Shown piece after piece: positions 45,984 to 55,001 of a stretch of DNA of 64,000 nucleotides. Under the pieces are notes generated by a model. It searched no databases. It was not told the DNA's origin and was given only the letters and a program-made list of their open reading frames with translations. Origin of the DNA: Rhodococcus sp040643435 (lineage in GTDB: Bacteria > Actinomycetota > Actinomycetes > Mycobacteriales > Mycobacteriaceae); the NCBI RefSeq assembly GCF_040643435.1, contig NZ_JBEYUH010000002.1:248001-312000 (forward strand), in the 5' to 3' direction. The position numbers and the translations under genes are program-made. Each line of letters opens with the position of its first letter. The stretch's first letter is position 1.

Positions 45984-47765
45984 TCAGAGCCGGACCCGTT
46001 GGAGAGGGGCCAGCGCGCCCCACGCGATCGGGATCTCCAGAGGGTCCACGATCTGTTCCGGCGCCGCGCTCTCCCCCGCGCCGGTCTCGCCGGGTTCGGG
46101 CGCCGGCTGTGGCACGACCGGCAGCAGCAGATGCGAGTCGAACGGTCCGCCCGTGTGCACGATGTGGAAGCCCTTGTTGATCGTGCGGTCGTGGCCCACA
46201 CGCGGGTTCTCGTCGAGGTCGTGCCCGGAGATGACGAGGACGAGAGTGGATCCGGCCTCGAAGAAGGTGCTGTGCGGCATGATCTCGATGTCCACCGGCA
46301 CGATCTGATCGGGTAGCAGCGGCCAGTATTTCTTCGGGTCGTGGACCGGCCGGTAGGCCGTGGAGGCTTCCGGGTCGAGAGCGCGGCGCGAGACCCGCAT
46401 CCAGCCGTGGGCGACGAACCCCTTCTCGTATCCGCCGTGTCCCTCGAACCAGACGTCCCGATCGTGTTCGTCGCGCTTGGCCAGGCCGACGAACAGGTCC
46501 ATGTCGTTGGCGTCCTTCGCCTGCACCCACAGCCGCAGGGACGAGTGACCGGTGATCTCGGTGTCCTCGTCGAAGGTGTGGGTGAAGACGAGTTCGTCGC
46601 CGGCGACGGGAAAGGTGCGACGGAAGTGGCGCTTGTCGGACGGTGTGGGCTTCAGGTCCGCGTTCGTGTGGTCGAGGTGGAGCGCAAGATAACGGGTGCC
46701 GGGCACCGGCCACTCGGCTTCCGCACGCTCGGAGTAAGTACGCAGGTCGTGCCGGGTTTCCAGGCGCACGCGCGGCGTGTTCTCGAAGCCGTTGTCCTCC
46801 CCTTTGAGGAAGCGGTCGAAGAAGCGGCGTTGGAAGTCGACCGCTTCGCTGCCGTAGTAGGTCTGCCACATCTTCCGCCCGTGGGTGTAGAGCCACTTGT
46901 GCTCCGACCCGATGCGGCAATACCCCTCGACGGATCCGCGGGTTCGCGGGCCCTGATCCGACCAGGAGACTCCGACGAGTGCCGGCACGGTGACGTCCTC
47001 GAGCCGAGGCGGTGGGGCCACGTGACGGAAGAAGTCGGGGAATCGACGAAGCAACCACGGTGTGAGCCGGCTCAGGGAGGCTGCGCCGCAGTGCGCTCCG
47101 GTGTTCATCGCGCGGTACCAGAACTCGCTGAAGCGGGTTTCGGGGATGCCGCCCTGGGTGAGGATGTCGCGGCAGGGATCGCTCACGCCCTCCCAGGGCG
47201 CGATGGCCGCGAGGTAGGGCGGGTTCAGTGCCGCGGTGTACCACTGCAGAGTCGCGAGATAGTCGGCGCCGGCGAGTCCGACCTTGCCGTTGCTCCATTC
47301 CTGTGTACCGGCCCATTCCACGACTGAGGCGCAGTCGAGCGCAGCCCGGCCGAGCAGCAGCCGGGGGTGCCCGCCGCTGGCGTGATGTCCGCGCATGTCC
47401 GCGACGACGACCACGTAGCCGTGAGGAACCCAATAGGCCGGATCGGGCGCTTCGAAGGAGGTGCAGTCGCTGAGCTCGAGTTCGCCGACGTGGTTGCCCG
47501 ATGCGGCGAGCTCGTCGAAATCGACGGGATACCGGTCGACGCCCGCGTTCTTGCCGTAAGGGGTGACCGCGACCAGCACCGGGCGGGGGTCGTGCGGACC
47601 GGCATGTGCGTCGCGGTAGACGTCGGCCCGCAGGAGAGTGCCGTCTCCCGTACGGATCGGCACGTCGCGCTCGACTACGACGTCGTCCGGTAGCCCGTGG
47701 ACGACGACGTCATGGTGCCCTACCGGTGTCGGGTCCGGCGTCGGCGTTCGCCTGCGAGATACCAT
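45984..47765 (-). CDS. CocE/NonD family alpha/beta hydrolase with Ser-to-Asp nucleophile change
   Basis: A 593-residue protein of the X-Pro dipeptidyl-peptidase/cocaine esterase family, with the N-terminal alpha/beta domain and a C-terminal jelly-roll domain (from about residue 340). The family nucleophile normally sits in a GxSYLA motif; here the sequence reads GLAGADYLATLQW, with Asp at residue 168 (codon 47262-47264) where Ser is expected. The flanking NPPYLAAIAPWEGVSD and the later Asp (VGVSWSDQG) and His (YTHGRKMW) positions are conserved. It may be catalytically altered, Asp-nucleophilic or inactive. ATG at 47765 is chosen; ATG at 47810 is also in frame. It is between purD and the aminotransferase in one run. 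Confidence 0.85.
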   Translation of the reverse strand: MVSRRRTPTPDPTPVGHHDVVVHGLPDDVVVERDVPIRTGDGTLLRADVYRDAHAGPHDPRPVLVAVTPYGKNAGVDRYPVDFDELAASGNHVGELELSDCTSFEAPDPAYWVPHGYVVVVADMRGHHASGGHPRLLLGRAALDCASVVEWAGTQEWSNGKVGLAGADYLATLQWYTAALNPPYLAAIAPWEGVSDPCRDILTQGGIPETRFSEFWYRAMNTGAHCGAASLSRLTPWLLRRFPDFFRHVAPPPRLEDVTVPALVGVSWSDQGPRTRGSVEGYCRIGSEHKWLYTHGRKMWQTYYGSEAVDFQRRFFDRFLKGEDNGFENTPRVRLETRHDLRTYSERAEAEWPVPGTRYLALHLDHTNADLKPTPSDKRHFRRTFPVAGDELVFTHTFDEDTEITGHSSLRLWVQAKDANDMDLFVGLAKRDEHDRDVWFEGHGGYEKGFVAHGWMRVSRRALDPEASTAYRPVHDPKKYWPLLPDQIVPVDIEIMPHSTFFEAGSTLVLVISGHDLDENPRVGHDRTINKGFHIVHTGGPFDSHLLLPVVPQPAPEPGETGAGESAAPEQIVDPLEIPIAWGALAPLQRVRL

Positions 47766-47846
47766 TCTGTCACCCCTGGCGGCATCAAAGATGCACCGAG
47801 TGTGCAACATACCCCTGGTAGGTGCAAGGCGAAGGGCAGGTCGAGG

Positions 47847-49100
47847 CTAGAGGGAGATCCGGCCCTCGACGGCTGCCAGGCCGATGTCACGGCGGAAATG
47901 ACCACCCGGCAGCTTGATCGTGGCAAGCCTGGCATAGGCGGCATCGCGCGCTGCCGCGAGGTCGTCCCCTACCCCGATCACGTTGAGCACGCGTCCGCCG
48001 GCGGAGACGAGTTCTCCGTCCTCGCGGCGCTTGGTACCCGCGTGCAGCACCGTGTCGCCGTCTGCACCGGTGATCACGTCGCCGGTGCGCGGGGCGGAGG
48101 GATAGTGCTCGGCGGCGAGCACCACTGTCACCGCCGCGCCGTCCCGCCAGCGCAGCGGCGGCAACTCGGCGAGGGTGCCGGTGGCGACCGCGTTCAGAGC
48201 CTCACCCAGCGGCGACTCGAGCAGTGCGAGCACCGCCTGGGTCTCCGGGTCGCCGAATCGGCAGTTGAACTCGACCACGGCCGGACCGTCGGCGCCCATG
48301 GCCAGGCCGGCGTAGAGCAGTCCGGAGAAACCGCACCCGCGTCGCACCATCTCGGCGGCAACCGGCTCGACCACTTCCGAGACGATCCGCTCGACGCTGC
48401 CCTCCGGCAGCCACGGCAGCGGGGTGTACGCACCCATGCCGCCGGTGTTGGGGCCGGTGTCGCCGTCGCCCACACGCTTGTGGTCCTGCGCCGGCAGCAG
48501 CGGTACGACCGTCTCGCCGTCGACGAGGCAGAACAGAGAGACCTCGGGACCGTCGAGGAAGGATTCCAGCAGGACGGGATGCCCGTTCTCGAGGATTTCG
48601 ACGGCGTGGTCGCGAGCGGCCGCACGGTCGGTCGTGACGACGACCCCCTTGCCCGCAGCGAGACCGTCGTCCTTCACCACCCAGGTCGGCCCGAACCGGT
48701 CGAGCGCCTCGTCGACGGTCGCGGGGCTGTCCACGACCTCGCTCTGCGCGGTGCGCACGCCGGCCGCGGCCATGACGTCCTTCGCGAACGCCTTCGATCC
48801 TTCGATGCGAGCGGCGGAGGCGGACGGGCCGAAGCAGGGCATACCCGCAGCGCGGACGGCGTCGGCGACACCGAGGACGAGAGGGACCTCGGGGCCGATG
48901 ACGACGAGATCGACCTTCTGTTCGGTGGCGAGGGCGACGACCTGATCGGCGGAGGCGGCGTCCACGGGGAACAACTCGGCGACATTCGCGATACCCGGGT
49001 TGCCGGGCGCGGCCAGCACGGCGGTCACACCGGGGTCGCGGGACAGAGCGAGAGCAAGAGCATGTTCACGGGCACCGGAGCCGATAACGAGTACGCGCAC
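47847..49100 (-). CDS. purD: Phosphoribosylamine-glycine ligase
   Basis: A 417-residue ATP-grasp enzyme that joins glycine to phosphoribosylamine, the second step of purine synthesis. It starts with the typical VRVLVIGSGAREHALA, and has GSKAFAKD, the ATP-grasp loop DDGLAAGKGV and the Mg-binding VEFNCRFGDPE. GTG at 49100 is chosen because this N-terminus is conserved; the frame extends into the upstream kinase gene. It is preceded by a P-loop kinase gene by 10 bp. Confidence 0.96.
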   Translation of the reverse strand: MRVLVIGSGAREHALALALSRDPGVTAVLAAPGNPGIANVAELFPVDAASADQVVALATEQKVDLVVIGPEVPLVLGVADAVRAAGMPCFGPSASAARIEGSKAFAKDVMAAAGVRTAQSEVVDSPATVDEALDRFGPTWVVKDDGLAAGKGVVVTTDRAAARDHAVEILENGHPVLLESFLDGPEVSLFCLVDGETVVPLLPAQDHKRVGDGDTGPNTGGMGAYTPLPWLPEGSVERIVSEVVEPVAAEMVRRGCGFSGLLYAGLAMGADGPAVVEFNCRFGDPETQAVLALLESPLGEALNAVATGTLAELPPLRWRDGAAVTVVLAAEHYPSAPRTGDVITGADGDTVLHAGTKRREDGELVSAGGRVLNVIGVGDDLAAARDAAYARLATIKLPGGHFRRDIGLAAVEGRISL

Positions 49101-49110
49101 GCAGGACAGA

Positions 49111-49776
49111 CTACGGGACCGGTCTCCACACGAGATCGGCGCGGGAGCGCGTACGCAGGACGGCTTCCGCGTTGGGCAGATCCACGGTGCGCACCCATTC
49201 ACGTGCGCCGTCGTCGTCCCGACCACTGTGACGATGCCGCCGGACGAGACGTCGGGTGAGGATGCGACGGGGCGCATCGATGTAGATCACCAGATCGAGG
49301 AGGGGCCGGATGTGTTCCCACCCCCCGGTCTCGAACATCAGATAGTTGCCCTCGGTGACGATCACCCTCGCGTCCGCGGGTACGGCATGAACCGCCGCGA
49401 TCGGCTCGTCGAGGGATCGGGAGAAGTCCGGGGCGTAGATCGTCTCGTCGCGGCACTGCCGCACTCGGCTCAGCATGTCGCGGAAACCTGCGACGTCGAA
49501 GGTGTCGGGTGCCCCCTTGCGAGCACGTGCCCCGAAGGTGTCGAGTTGCCGGTTCGACAGGTGAAAGCCGTCCATCGGCACCTGGCCCGTGGCCACTCCC
49601 GCACATCGGAGTGCATAGACGAGCATTGCGGCGGCACGGCTCTTCCCCGCACCCGGCGGTCCGCACAGCCCGACGACCGTACGCCGGTCGGCAGGCAGCC
49701 CGACGAGGACGTGCGTGACGAGTTCGTCCACGAGCACCCGCAGCGGCGCCTCCCGCACGTTCTCCTCTCCTCCCAT
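49111..49776 (-). CDS. Nucleoside/nucleotide kinase family protein
   Basis: A 221-residue P-loop kinase with Walker A GPPGAGKS, the substrate-contact region MDGFHLSN, and DFSRSLDEPIAA followed by VTEGNYLMF. This pattern is shared by the bacterial fructose/uridine-type kinases annotated as nucleoside/nucleotide kinase (YggC/FrcK-like). The substrate is uncertain. ATG at 49776 is used; an in-frame start at 49836 would enter the divergent promoter. It heads the purD run. Confidence 0.85.
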   Translation of the reverse strand: MGGEENVREAPLRVLVDELVTHVLVGLPADRRTVVGLCGPPGAGKSRAAAMLVYALRCAGVATGQVPMDGFHLSNRQLDTFGARARKGAPDTFDVAGFRDMLSRVRQCRDETIYAPDFSRSLDEPIAAVHAVPADARVIVTEGNYLMFETGGWEHIRPLLDLVIYIDAPRRILTRRLVRRHRHSGRDDDGAREWVRTVDLPNAEAVLRTRSRADLVWRPVP

Positions 49777-49851
49777 GTGCCCGACGATACGACCGTCTCC
49801 GCGACCGAAGGCGTCCCGACCTGTCGACACGCGCACCCGACGGATATATCT

Positions 49852-49881
49852 TTATTCCGTAAGTTCGACATTACGAAATAA
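49852..49881. promoter_or_regulatory. AT-rich imperfect palindrome upstream of the lipoprotein gene
   Basis: Arms 49852-49862 (TTATTCCGTAA) and 49871-49881 (TTACGAAATAA) are reverse complements with one mismatch, separated by 8 nt. It ends 19 bp before the ATG of the lipoprotein gene in an island much richer in A/T than its surroundings, and TATATC lies just upstream, so it could be an operator over a promoter. The ArsR-like product of the same operon is the natural candidate to bind. Confidence 0.55.
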
Positions 49882-49900
49882 CGAGCCGAACGGAAACGCC

Positions 49901-50983
49901 ATGCCGAGCAGAATCGGAACTGTCCTCGCCGCGACGAGCGCCGCGATCGCACTGGCCGGGTGCGGACAGAGCGCTCCAGCACTTACGCAGTCGTCCGCAC
50001 CGCCCGGCGAGTGCGCACCTGTACCCGTCGCCGATGTCACCACCGCTGAGGGTTGGATCGGCTATCTGGGTGAGAACGCCGACACGGTCGCCTTCGCGGT
50101 CGACGACGGTGACGGCGGCGCCTTCGGGCACCGCGCCGGCGAGCGGCAACCACTCGCGTCGGCAGTGAAGGTCGTGCACCTCGCCGCCTACGCCCGTGCC
50201 GTCGCAGCCGGAGAACTCTCCCCGGACGAGCGCATACCTCTCGCCGACTGGGAGCGGTGGTATCTACCCGACACCGACGGACATGCGCATCCCCGGGCGC
50301 TCGAACGGCTCGGAGTGAGCGACCCGGGCGCCACCGTCACCCTCGACGAAATGGTGTCGGCGATGATGCGGGAGAGCGACAATGCCGTCCCCGACTATCT
50401 GCGGGACCGACTCGGCGACGCCGCCCTGCGCGATGCCGCCGCCCAGGGAGGCTGGGAAGGTTTCGAGCCGCCCACGATGCTGGGCAACACCCTCGCCTTG
50501 TTCGACCCGGGTCTCGGCGACTCCGCCGCGGCATGGGATGCGGCGCGTCGCTATGCGTCCGATCCCGTCTACCGCGCCGCATCGGTGCAGACCCCGCTCA
50601 CAGGCGATCTGTTCGCCGCCATCGACCGCATCCAACGCTTCGACAACACCGGCTCGGCTACCGAACTCGCCGGTCTTCATCGGGCGATCTCCGACGGATC
50701 GTTCGGTCCTGGCGCCGACACGGCGCGCGCTCACCTCGAATGGCAGCCCGCGCCCCCGGGGTTCGACGGCTTCGGCTTTAAGGGCGGCAGCCTTCCCGGC
50801 ATCCTCACCGACGCGTTCAGCTTCCGCCGCAACGACGGCACCATCGCGACAGCGGTGATCCTCGTCTCCGACATGTCGGAGAACGACTACACCGGTGCTC
50901 TCGAATCGTTCGCGCACCAGGAACTGCTCGCCGCGGCAGCGAACGATCCGGACGTCCTCGAACGGATACGCTGCGCGATGTGA
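49901..50983 (+). CDS. Beta-lactamase-like serine hydrolase lipoprotein
   Basis: A 360-residue exported lipoprotein; signal peptide residues 1-20 with lipobox LAGC (C21). The rest has class A beta-lactamase-like motifs: S87-A-V-K90 (SxxK), S159-D-N161 (SDN) and a KGG near residue 292 in place of KTG (FKGGS). A typical omega-loop Glu is not obvious. It may be a penicillin-interactive serine hydrolase rather than a true lactamase. The stop overlaps the GTG start of an ArsR-like regulator. An AT-rich palindrome lies just upstream. Confidence 0.82.
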   Translation: MPSRIGTVLAATSAAIALAGCGQSAPALTQSSAPPGECAPVPVADVTTAEGWIGYLGENADTVAFAVDDGDGGAFGHRAGERQPLASAVKVVHLAAYARAVAAGELSPDERIPLADWERWYLPDTDGHAHPRALERLGVSDPGATVTLDEMVSAMMRESDNAVPDYLRDRLGDAALRDAAAQGGWEGFEPPTMLGNTLALFDPGLGDSAAAWDAARRYASDPVYRAASVQTPLTGDLFAAIDRIQRFDNTGSATELAGLHRAISDGSFGPGADTARAHLEWQPAPPGFDGFGFKGGSLPGILTDAFSFRRNDGTIATAVILVSDMSENDYTGALESFAHQELLAAAANDPDVLERIRCAM

Positions 50984-51447
50984 ACGACGAGTACGAGGCC
51001 CGGATCGCGGATCTCGAGCGCCGAGTGAGGATTCTCGAAGGCGATACGTCCCGGCCCGCCCCCACGGCGCCGAGCAACGCCGGGACCGTCACCTACGGAG
51101 GCGCGGTCTCCCTGCACGGGAAAGTCCACTGGAACATCGAATACGATGCCGGAGCATCCCTGACACTGGACCCCGCCGCCGTCGCCGGCGTCCTCGACGC
51201 CCTCGGCAACCCCACGCGACTGGCGATCGTGCGGACCCTCCTGCGCGGGCCCGCCACCGCGACCGAACTCCAGGACGCCGCCGACCTGGCGTCCACGGGA
51301 CGGCTCTACCACCATCTCCGGGCGCTGTCCGCCGCGCGGGTGGTCGAGCAGGAGAGCCGGAACCACTACCGGATCGCTCCCGAGAAGGTGGTGCCACTGC
51401 TCGTCCTCACCGTCGCAGCCGCCGATGTCGCAGAGCACCTCCGGTGA
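50980..51447 (+). CDS. ArsR-like winged-helix regulator
   Basis: A 155-residue protein. Residues 1-22 form a short coiled coil (EARIADLERRVRILEGD), a linker follows, and the C-terminal half is an ArsR-type winged helix (LDALGNPTRLAIVRTLLRG, then HHLRALSAARVVEQE). No metal-binding Cys pattern is present, so it is not a classic metal sensor. It is translationally coupled to the beta-lactamase-like lipoprotein gene and probably regulates that unit. Confidence 0.82.
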   Translation: MNDEYEARIADLERRVRILEGDTSRPAPTAPSNAGTVTYGGAVSLHGKVHWNIEYDAGASLTLDPAAVAGVLDALGNPTRLAIVRTLLRGPATATELQDAADLASTGRLYHHLRALSAARVVEQESRNHYRIAPEKVVPLLVLTVAAADVAEHLR

Positions 51448-51472
51448 GCGCGCCGTCGCCTATCCTCCCGGT

Positions 51473-51898
51473 ATGGCTTCCGTGTTCAGCAAGATCATCG
51501 CCGGTGAACTGCCGGGCCGTTTCGTATGGCAGGACGACGACGTCGTCTCGTTCCTGACCATCAACCCCTTCACCGAAGGGCACGTGCTGGTCGTGCCCCG
51601 GCAGGAGGTCGACCACTGGCAGAGCGTCGACGACGACCTGTGGGCGAAGGTGAACGACGTCGCACGGACGCTGGGCCGCGCCGTGACCGCCGCCTTCGGC
51701 GCACCGCGCGCCGGCCTGATGATCGCGGGCCTGGAAGTCCCCCATCTGCACGTGCACGTCTTCCCCGCCTACTCCCTCGGCGACTTCGATTTCGCGACCG
51801 CCGAGAAGGACCCCTCGCGCGAATCGCTCGATCGTGCCCAGCAGAAGATCAAGGACGCGCTGCGCGAACTCGGTCACGGCGCGAACGTCCCGGACTGA
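51473..51898 (+). CDS. HIT family protein
   Basis: A 141-residue histidine-triad protein with the motif HLHVHVFP and the N-terminal FSKIIAGELPGRFVWQDDD typical of the HinT branch. It should hydrolyse AMP-conjugates. ATG at 51473 matches the family N-terminus. It is the second HIT gene in the window; the other, at 39.8-40.2 kb, carries a CxxC pair that this one lacks. Confidence 0.92.
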   Translation: MASVFSKIIAGELPGRFVWQDDDVVSFLTINPFTEGHVLVVPRQEVDHWQSVDDDLWAKVNDVARTLGRAVTAAFGAPRAGLMIAGLEVPHLHVHVFPAYSLGDFDFATAEKDPSRESLDRAQQKIKDALRELGHGANVPD

Positions 51899-51956
51899 CA
51901 CGACGCCGGCGGGATACCGGCGGAACAATTCCGACCGGTATCCCGTTGACCTCCTC

Positions 51957-53465
51957 GTGTCTCCTACCCCACCGAGTTCTCCCGCCCCGGCCGACGCCGC
52001 CGATCCGCTCACCCCTCCCGCACCGCGAGCAAATCTGCTGATCGCCGTTCTCGTCGGGGCCGCGTTCGTCGTGATCCTCAACGAGACGATCATGAGCGTC
52101 GCGCTGCCGAAACTGATGGTCGAGTTCGATGTCGGCGCGGCCACTGCACAGTGGCTCACCACGGCGTTCATGCTCACCATGGCTGTCGTCATCCCCGTCA
52201 CCGGTTATCTGCTCACCCGCCTGTCGCTGCGCACGGTCTTCGCGAGCGCTATGGGCAGCTTCCTGACCGGCACTCTCGTCGCCGCGATCGCGCCGGTCTT
52301 CCCCGTTCTGGTACTCGGCAGGGTAGTCCAGGCCGTGGGCACGGCAATCATGTTGCCGCTGCTGTTCACGACCGTGCTCAATCTGGTGCCTACCCAGCGC
52401 CGTGGACGCACGATGGGCGTCATCTCGATCGTCATCGCGGTCGCTCCCGCCGTGGGCCCGACCATCGGTGGGGTCGTGCTCGACCAGCTGAGCTGGCGTT
52501 GGATGTTCTGGCTGGTGCTGCCCATCGCGATCGTCGCGACCGCGCTCGGCCTGAGCTGGATCCGCAACGTCACCGAACCGGTGCGAGTGCCGCTCGATGC
52601 ACCCTCGGTCGTCCTGTCCGCGCTCGGGTTCAGCGGTGTCGTCTTCGGCCTGAGCAGCCTCGGCGAGGCTGCGGAGGGCGACCCGCTGCTGCCGCCGTGG
52701 CTGCCACTCGTGGTCGGCATCGGCTCACTGACGGTGTTCGTCGTGCGCCAGCTCCGCCTCGGCGACGAGGCCCTGCTGGACCTGCGGGCATTCCGCACCC
52801 CGGCCTTCTCGCTCGCGGTCGCGCTCGTGTCGGTGAGCATGATGTCGCTGTTCGGAACCCTCATCCTGCTGCCGATCTACCTACAGAGCGTGCTCGGGCA
52901 GTCGACGCTCGCCACGGGTCTGATGCTGCTGCCCGGCGGTCTGGCAATGGGCCTGCTCGGCTATGTCGTGGGGCGTTTGTTCGACCGTTTCGGCCCGCGA
53001 CCGCTCGTCGCGCCGGGCGCAGTGATCGCCTGCATCGCGATGTGGGGCATGACGACCTTCGATGCCACCACCTCGATCCCCACGGTGATCACTTGGCACG
53101 TGCTGCTCAACATCGGACTCGCGTTGATGTTCTCGCCGTTGCTCACCTCGGCGCTCGGAGCGCTGCCACGACGGCTGTACTCCCACGGCAGCGCCATCGT
53201 CAGCACGATGCAGCAGGTCGCGGGCGCGGCCGGCACAGCCTTGTTCATCACGGTGCTCACCCGCACGACCGTCGCCGGCGCCGAGAGCGCAGCCGATCCC
53301 GTCGGCGCACTCTCGGACGGTGTCCACGGTGCGTTCACGTGGGGTGCGGTGATCGCGGTGGTCGCCGTCGTGGGTTCACTGTTCGTTCGGCGGGCCGCAG
53401 AACCCGAGTCGGAGCCTGTGACGCCACCCGTTCCCGAAACCGCCGGATCCGCTCAGGCGAAATAG
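51957..53465 (+). CDS. MFS drug efflux transporter, DHA2 family
   Basis: A 502-residue membrane protein with about 14 hydrophobic segments. Motif A-like GYLLTRLSLRTVF and the motif C-like GPTIGGVV place it in the EmrB/QacA branch. GTG at 51957 is chosen because the preceding in-frame codons overlap the HIT gene in another frame. The N-terminal 24 residues are Pro/Ala-rich and cytoplasmic. Substrate unknown. Confidence 0.88.
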   Translation: MSPTPPSSPAPADAADPLTPPAPRANLLIAVLVGAAFVVILNETIMSVALPKLMVEFDVGAATAQWLTTAFMLTMAVVIPVTGYLLTRLSLRTVFASAMGSFLTGTLVAAIAPVFPVLVLGRVVQAVGTAIMLPLLFTTVLNLVPTQRRGRTMGVISIVIAVAPAVGPTIGGVVLDQLSWRWMFWLVLPIAIVATALGLSWIRNVTEPVRVPLDAPSVVLSALGFSGVVFGLSSLGEAAEGDPLLPPWLPLVVGIGSLTVFVVRQLRLGDEALLDLRAFRTPAFSLAVALVSVSMMSLFGTLILLPIYLQSVLGQSTLATGLMLLPGGLAMGLLGYVVGRLFDRFGPRPLVAPGAVIACIAMWGMTTFDATTSIPTVITWHVLLNIGLALMFSPLLTSALGALPRRLYSHGSAIVSTMQQVAGAAGTALFITVLTRTTVAGAESAADPVGALSDGVHGAFTWGAVIAVVAVVGSLFVRRAAEPESEPVTPPVPETAGSAQAK

Positions 53466-53469
53466 CAGG

Positions 53470-54591
53470 TCAAACGCCGGTCGTCACGGCTTCCCGCTCA
53501 TCGCGCGAACCGTGCCGACCGGCATCCCGGGTGTGCGGGTCGCACGAGATGTCACCGTGCGGGTCGTTCAGGAAATGTGCGAGTTCGACCCACGAGGTGT
53601 CGCGTGCGGCGGTTCCGGTGAGCATGCCGAGATGGGTGCCCGGAACCCGCACGAAGCGCACATCTGTGCCGCTGAGCAACGTCGTGACGGGCTCGACCGC
53701 CGCGATCGGCGCGAGGACGTCCGCCTCGCCTCCCAGCGCGAGCACCGGCACCGTGACATCGGCGAGGTCGATGACCCGGTCGCCCAGCTGCAGTCGCCCG
53801 GTGACCAGCTCGTTGTCGATGGTCACACGCGTGGCCAGCTGACGGAACACCCGTCCCGCGTAGCCGTGGATCTCGTCCTGGAAGCGGTCGACACGTTCCA
53901 TCCGCGCCAGGGTCTCGGCGTCGGCGAGATTCGACGCCACGAACCACGGACGGTGGATCTCACGCTCGATCGCGGTGAGTCGGTAGACCGTGCGGACGAT
54001 CGGAGCGGGTACCCCGCCGAAGGCCGCGTCGAGCAGACCCAGCGCGGGCTCGGCCACGAATCGGCCGATGAATCGTGCCGGGGCCATCACGGCGATCGCG
54101 GAGTAGTCGAGGGGGCTGCCGAAGGCCGTGAGCGATCGGATCGGCAGGTCGGTATGCGCTGCCGCGGTGAGCATCGACAGCGTGCCGCCGATGCTCCAGG
54201 CGACGACGTCCACCTTGCGGTTACCGCACAGTTCGGACGTGCGTGCGATCGCCTCGGGAAGCACGTCGTCGATCCAGAACTCGAGGCCGAGGTCGCGATC
54301 CTCGGGGGTCATCTCGCCGTACTCGACCAGGAAGACGCTGCGTCCGAGCTCCAGCAGATGCTGTACGAGGCTCTGTCCGGGCATCAGGTCGAAGCAGGTG
54401 GGCGATGCGGCGAGCGGCGTCACGAGCAGCACCGGCGGTCCGGCGTCCTCCGGTCCGAAGCGGCGCAGCGTCCGGTGCGGGCCGTCGCCGACGATCACGG
54501 AGGGAGTGCGGTGAGGAGGCGCGATACCGTCGGCGACGAACAACGACCACGCGTTTCGCGCTGCCTTCCCGACGACGTCGGTGATCCCCAT
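53470..54591 (-). CDS. PhaC-like alpha/beta hydrolase
   Basis: A 373-residue alpha/beta-fold protein resembling the class III PHA synthase catalytic subunit (VLLVTPLAASPTCFDLMPGQS, then GRSVFLVEYGEMTPEDRDLGLEF). The nucleophile elbow is AWSIGG with S133, not the Cys of true PHA synthases, so it is probably a hydrolase or acyltransferase. A His near the C-terminus (PGTHLGML) fits the triad. GGAGG lies 8 bp before the ATG at 54591. It converges with the MFS gene. Confidence 0.82.
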   Translation of the reverse strand: MGITDVVGKAARNAWSLFVADGIAPPHRTPSVIVGDGPHRTLRRFGPEDAGPPVLLVTPLAASPTCFDLMPGQSLVQHLLELGRSVFLVEYGEMTPEDRDLGLEFWIDDVLPEAIARTSELCGNRKVDVVAWSIGGTLSMLTAAAHTDLPIRSLTAFGSPLDYSAIAVMAPARFIGRFVAEPALGLLDAAFGGVPAPIVRTVYRLTAIEREIHRPWFVASNLADAETLARMERVDRFQDEIHGYAGRVFRQLATRVTIDNELVTGRLQLGDRVIDLADVTVPVLALGGEADVLAPIAAVEPVTTLLSGTDVRFVRVPGTHLGMLTGTAARDTSWVELAHFLNDPHGDISCDPHTRDAGRHGSRDEREAVTTGV

Positions 54592-54734
54592 GTGTGATTC
54601 CTCCCGACTCGGACACACCCTCTTGTAGTGCGTACACGATAGCCGCGAGTAGCCGAACCCCTCACACCGGACGAACCGGATGGCTCAGCGACCCTGTTCT
54701 CCGGGGTGTCCGACGGTGGTGTTATCAAAGAGCC

Positions 54735-54941
54735 ATGACGTGCTCACAGTGCAATCACGAGCTCGACCACTGCCACGGCACCCTTGTGCTCCACACCGAG
54801 GCCTCGGCCGACTGCACCGATCCCGGCTGTGTCGACTTCGCGATCGTGCGACACACCCTCGTTCTCGAATGCGCCGAACTCGACGGCGGATGCTCGTGCA
54901 CGGTGGTTGCGCAGGAATCGCAGTTGCTGCGCGCGTCCTGA
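54735..54941 (+). CDS. Small Cys-rich hypothetical protein
   Basis: A 68-residue protein with seven Cys, including CSQC near the N-terminus, a His/Cys segment (DHCHG), and CSC near the C-terminus, suggestive of zinc binding. No membrane segment. The upstream in-frame ORF extension to 54594 is in an intergenic region, and ATG at 54735 is more plausible. I do not recognise the family with certainty; similar short proteins occur in actinobacteria. Confidence 0.65.
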   Translation: MTCSQCNHELDHCHGTLVLHTEASADCTDPGCVDFAIVRHTLVLECAELDGGCSCTVVAQESQLLRAS

Positions 54942-55001
54942 GCAATTTGCGACCCTCGCCCGGAATTCCTAACCTCGAATGAGGTGGCCGAAGTCGGCCT
55001 C

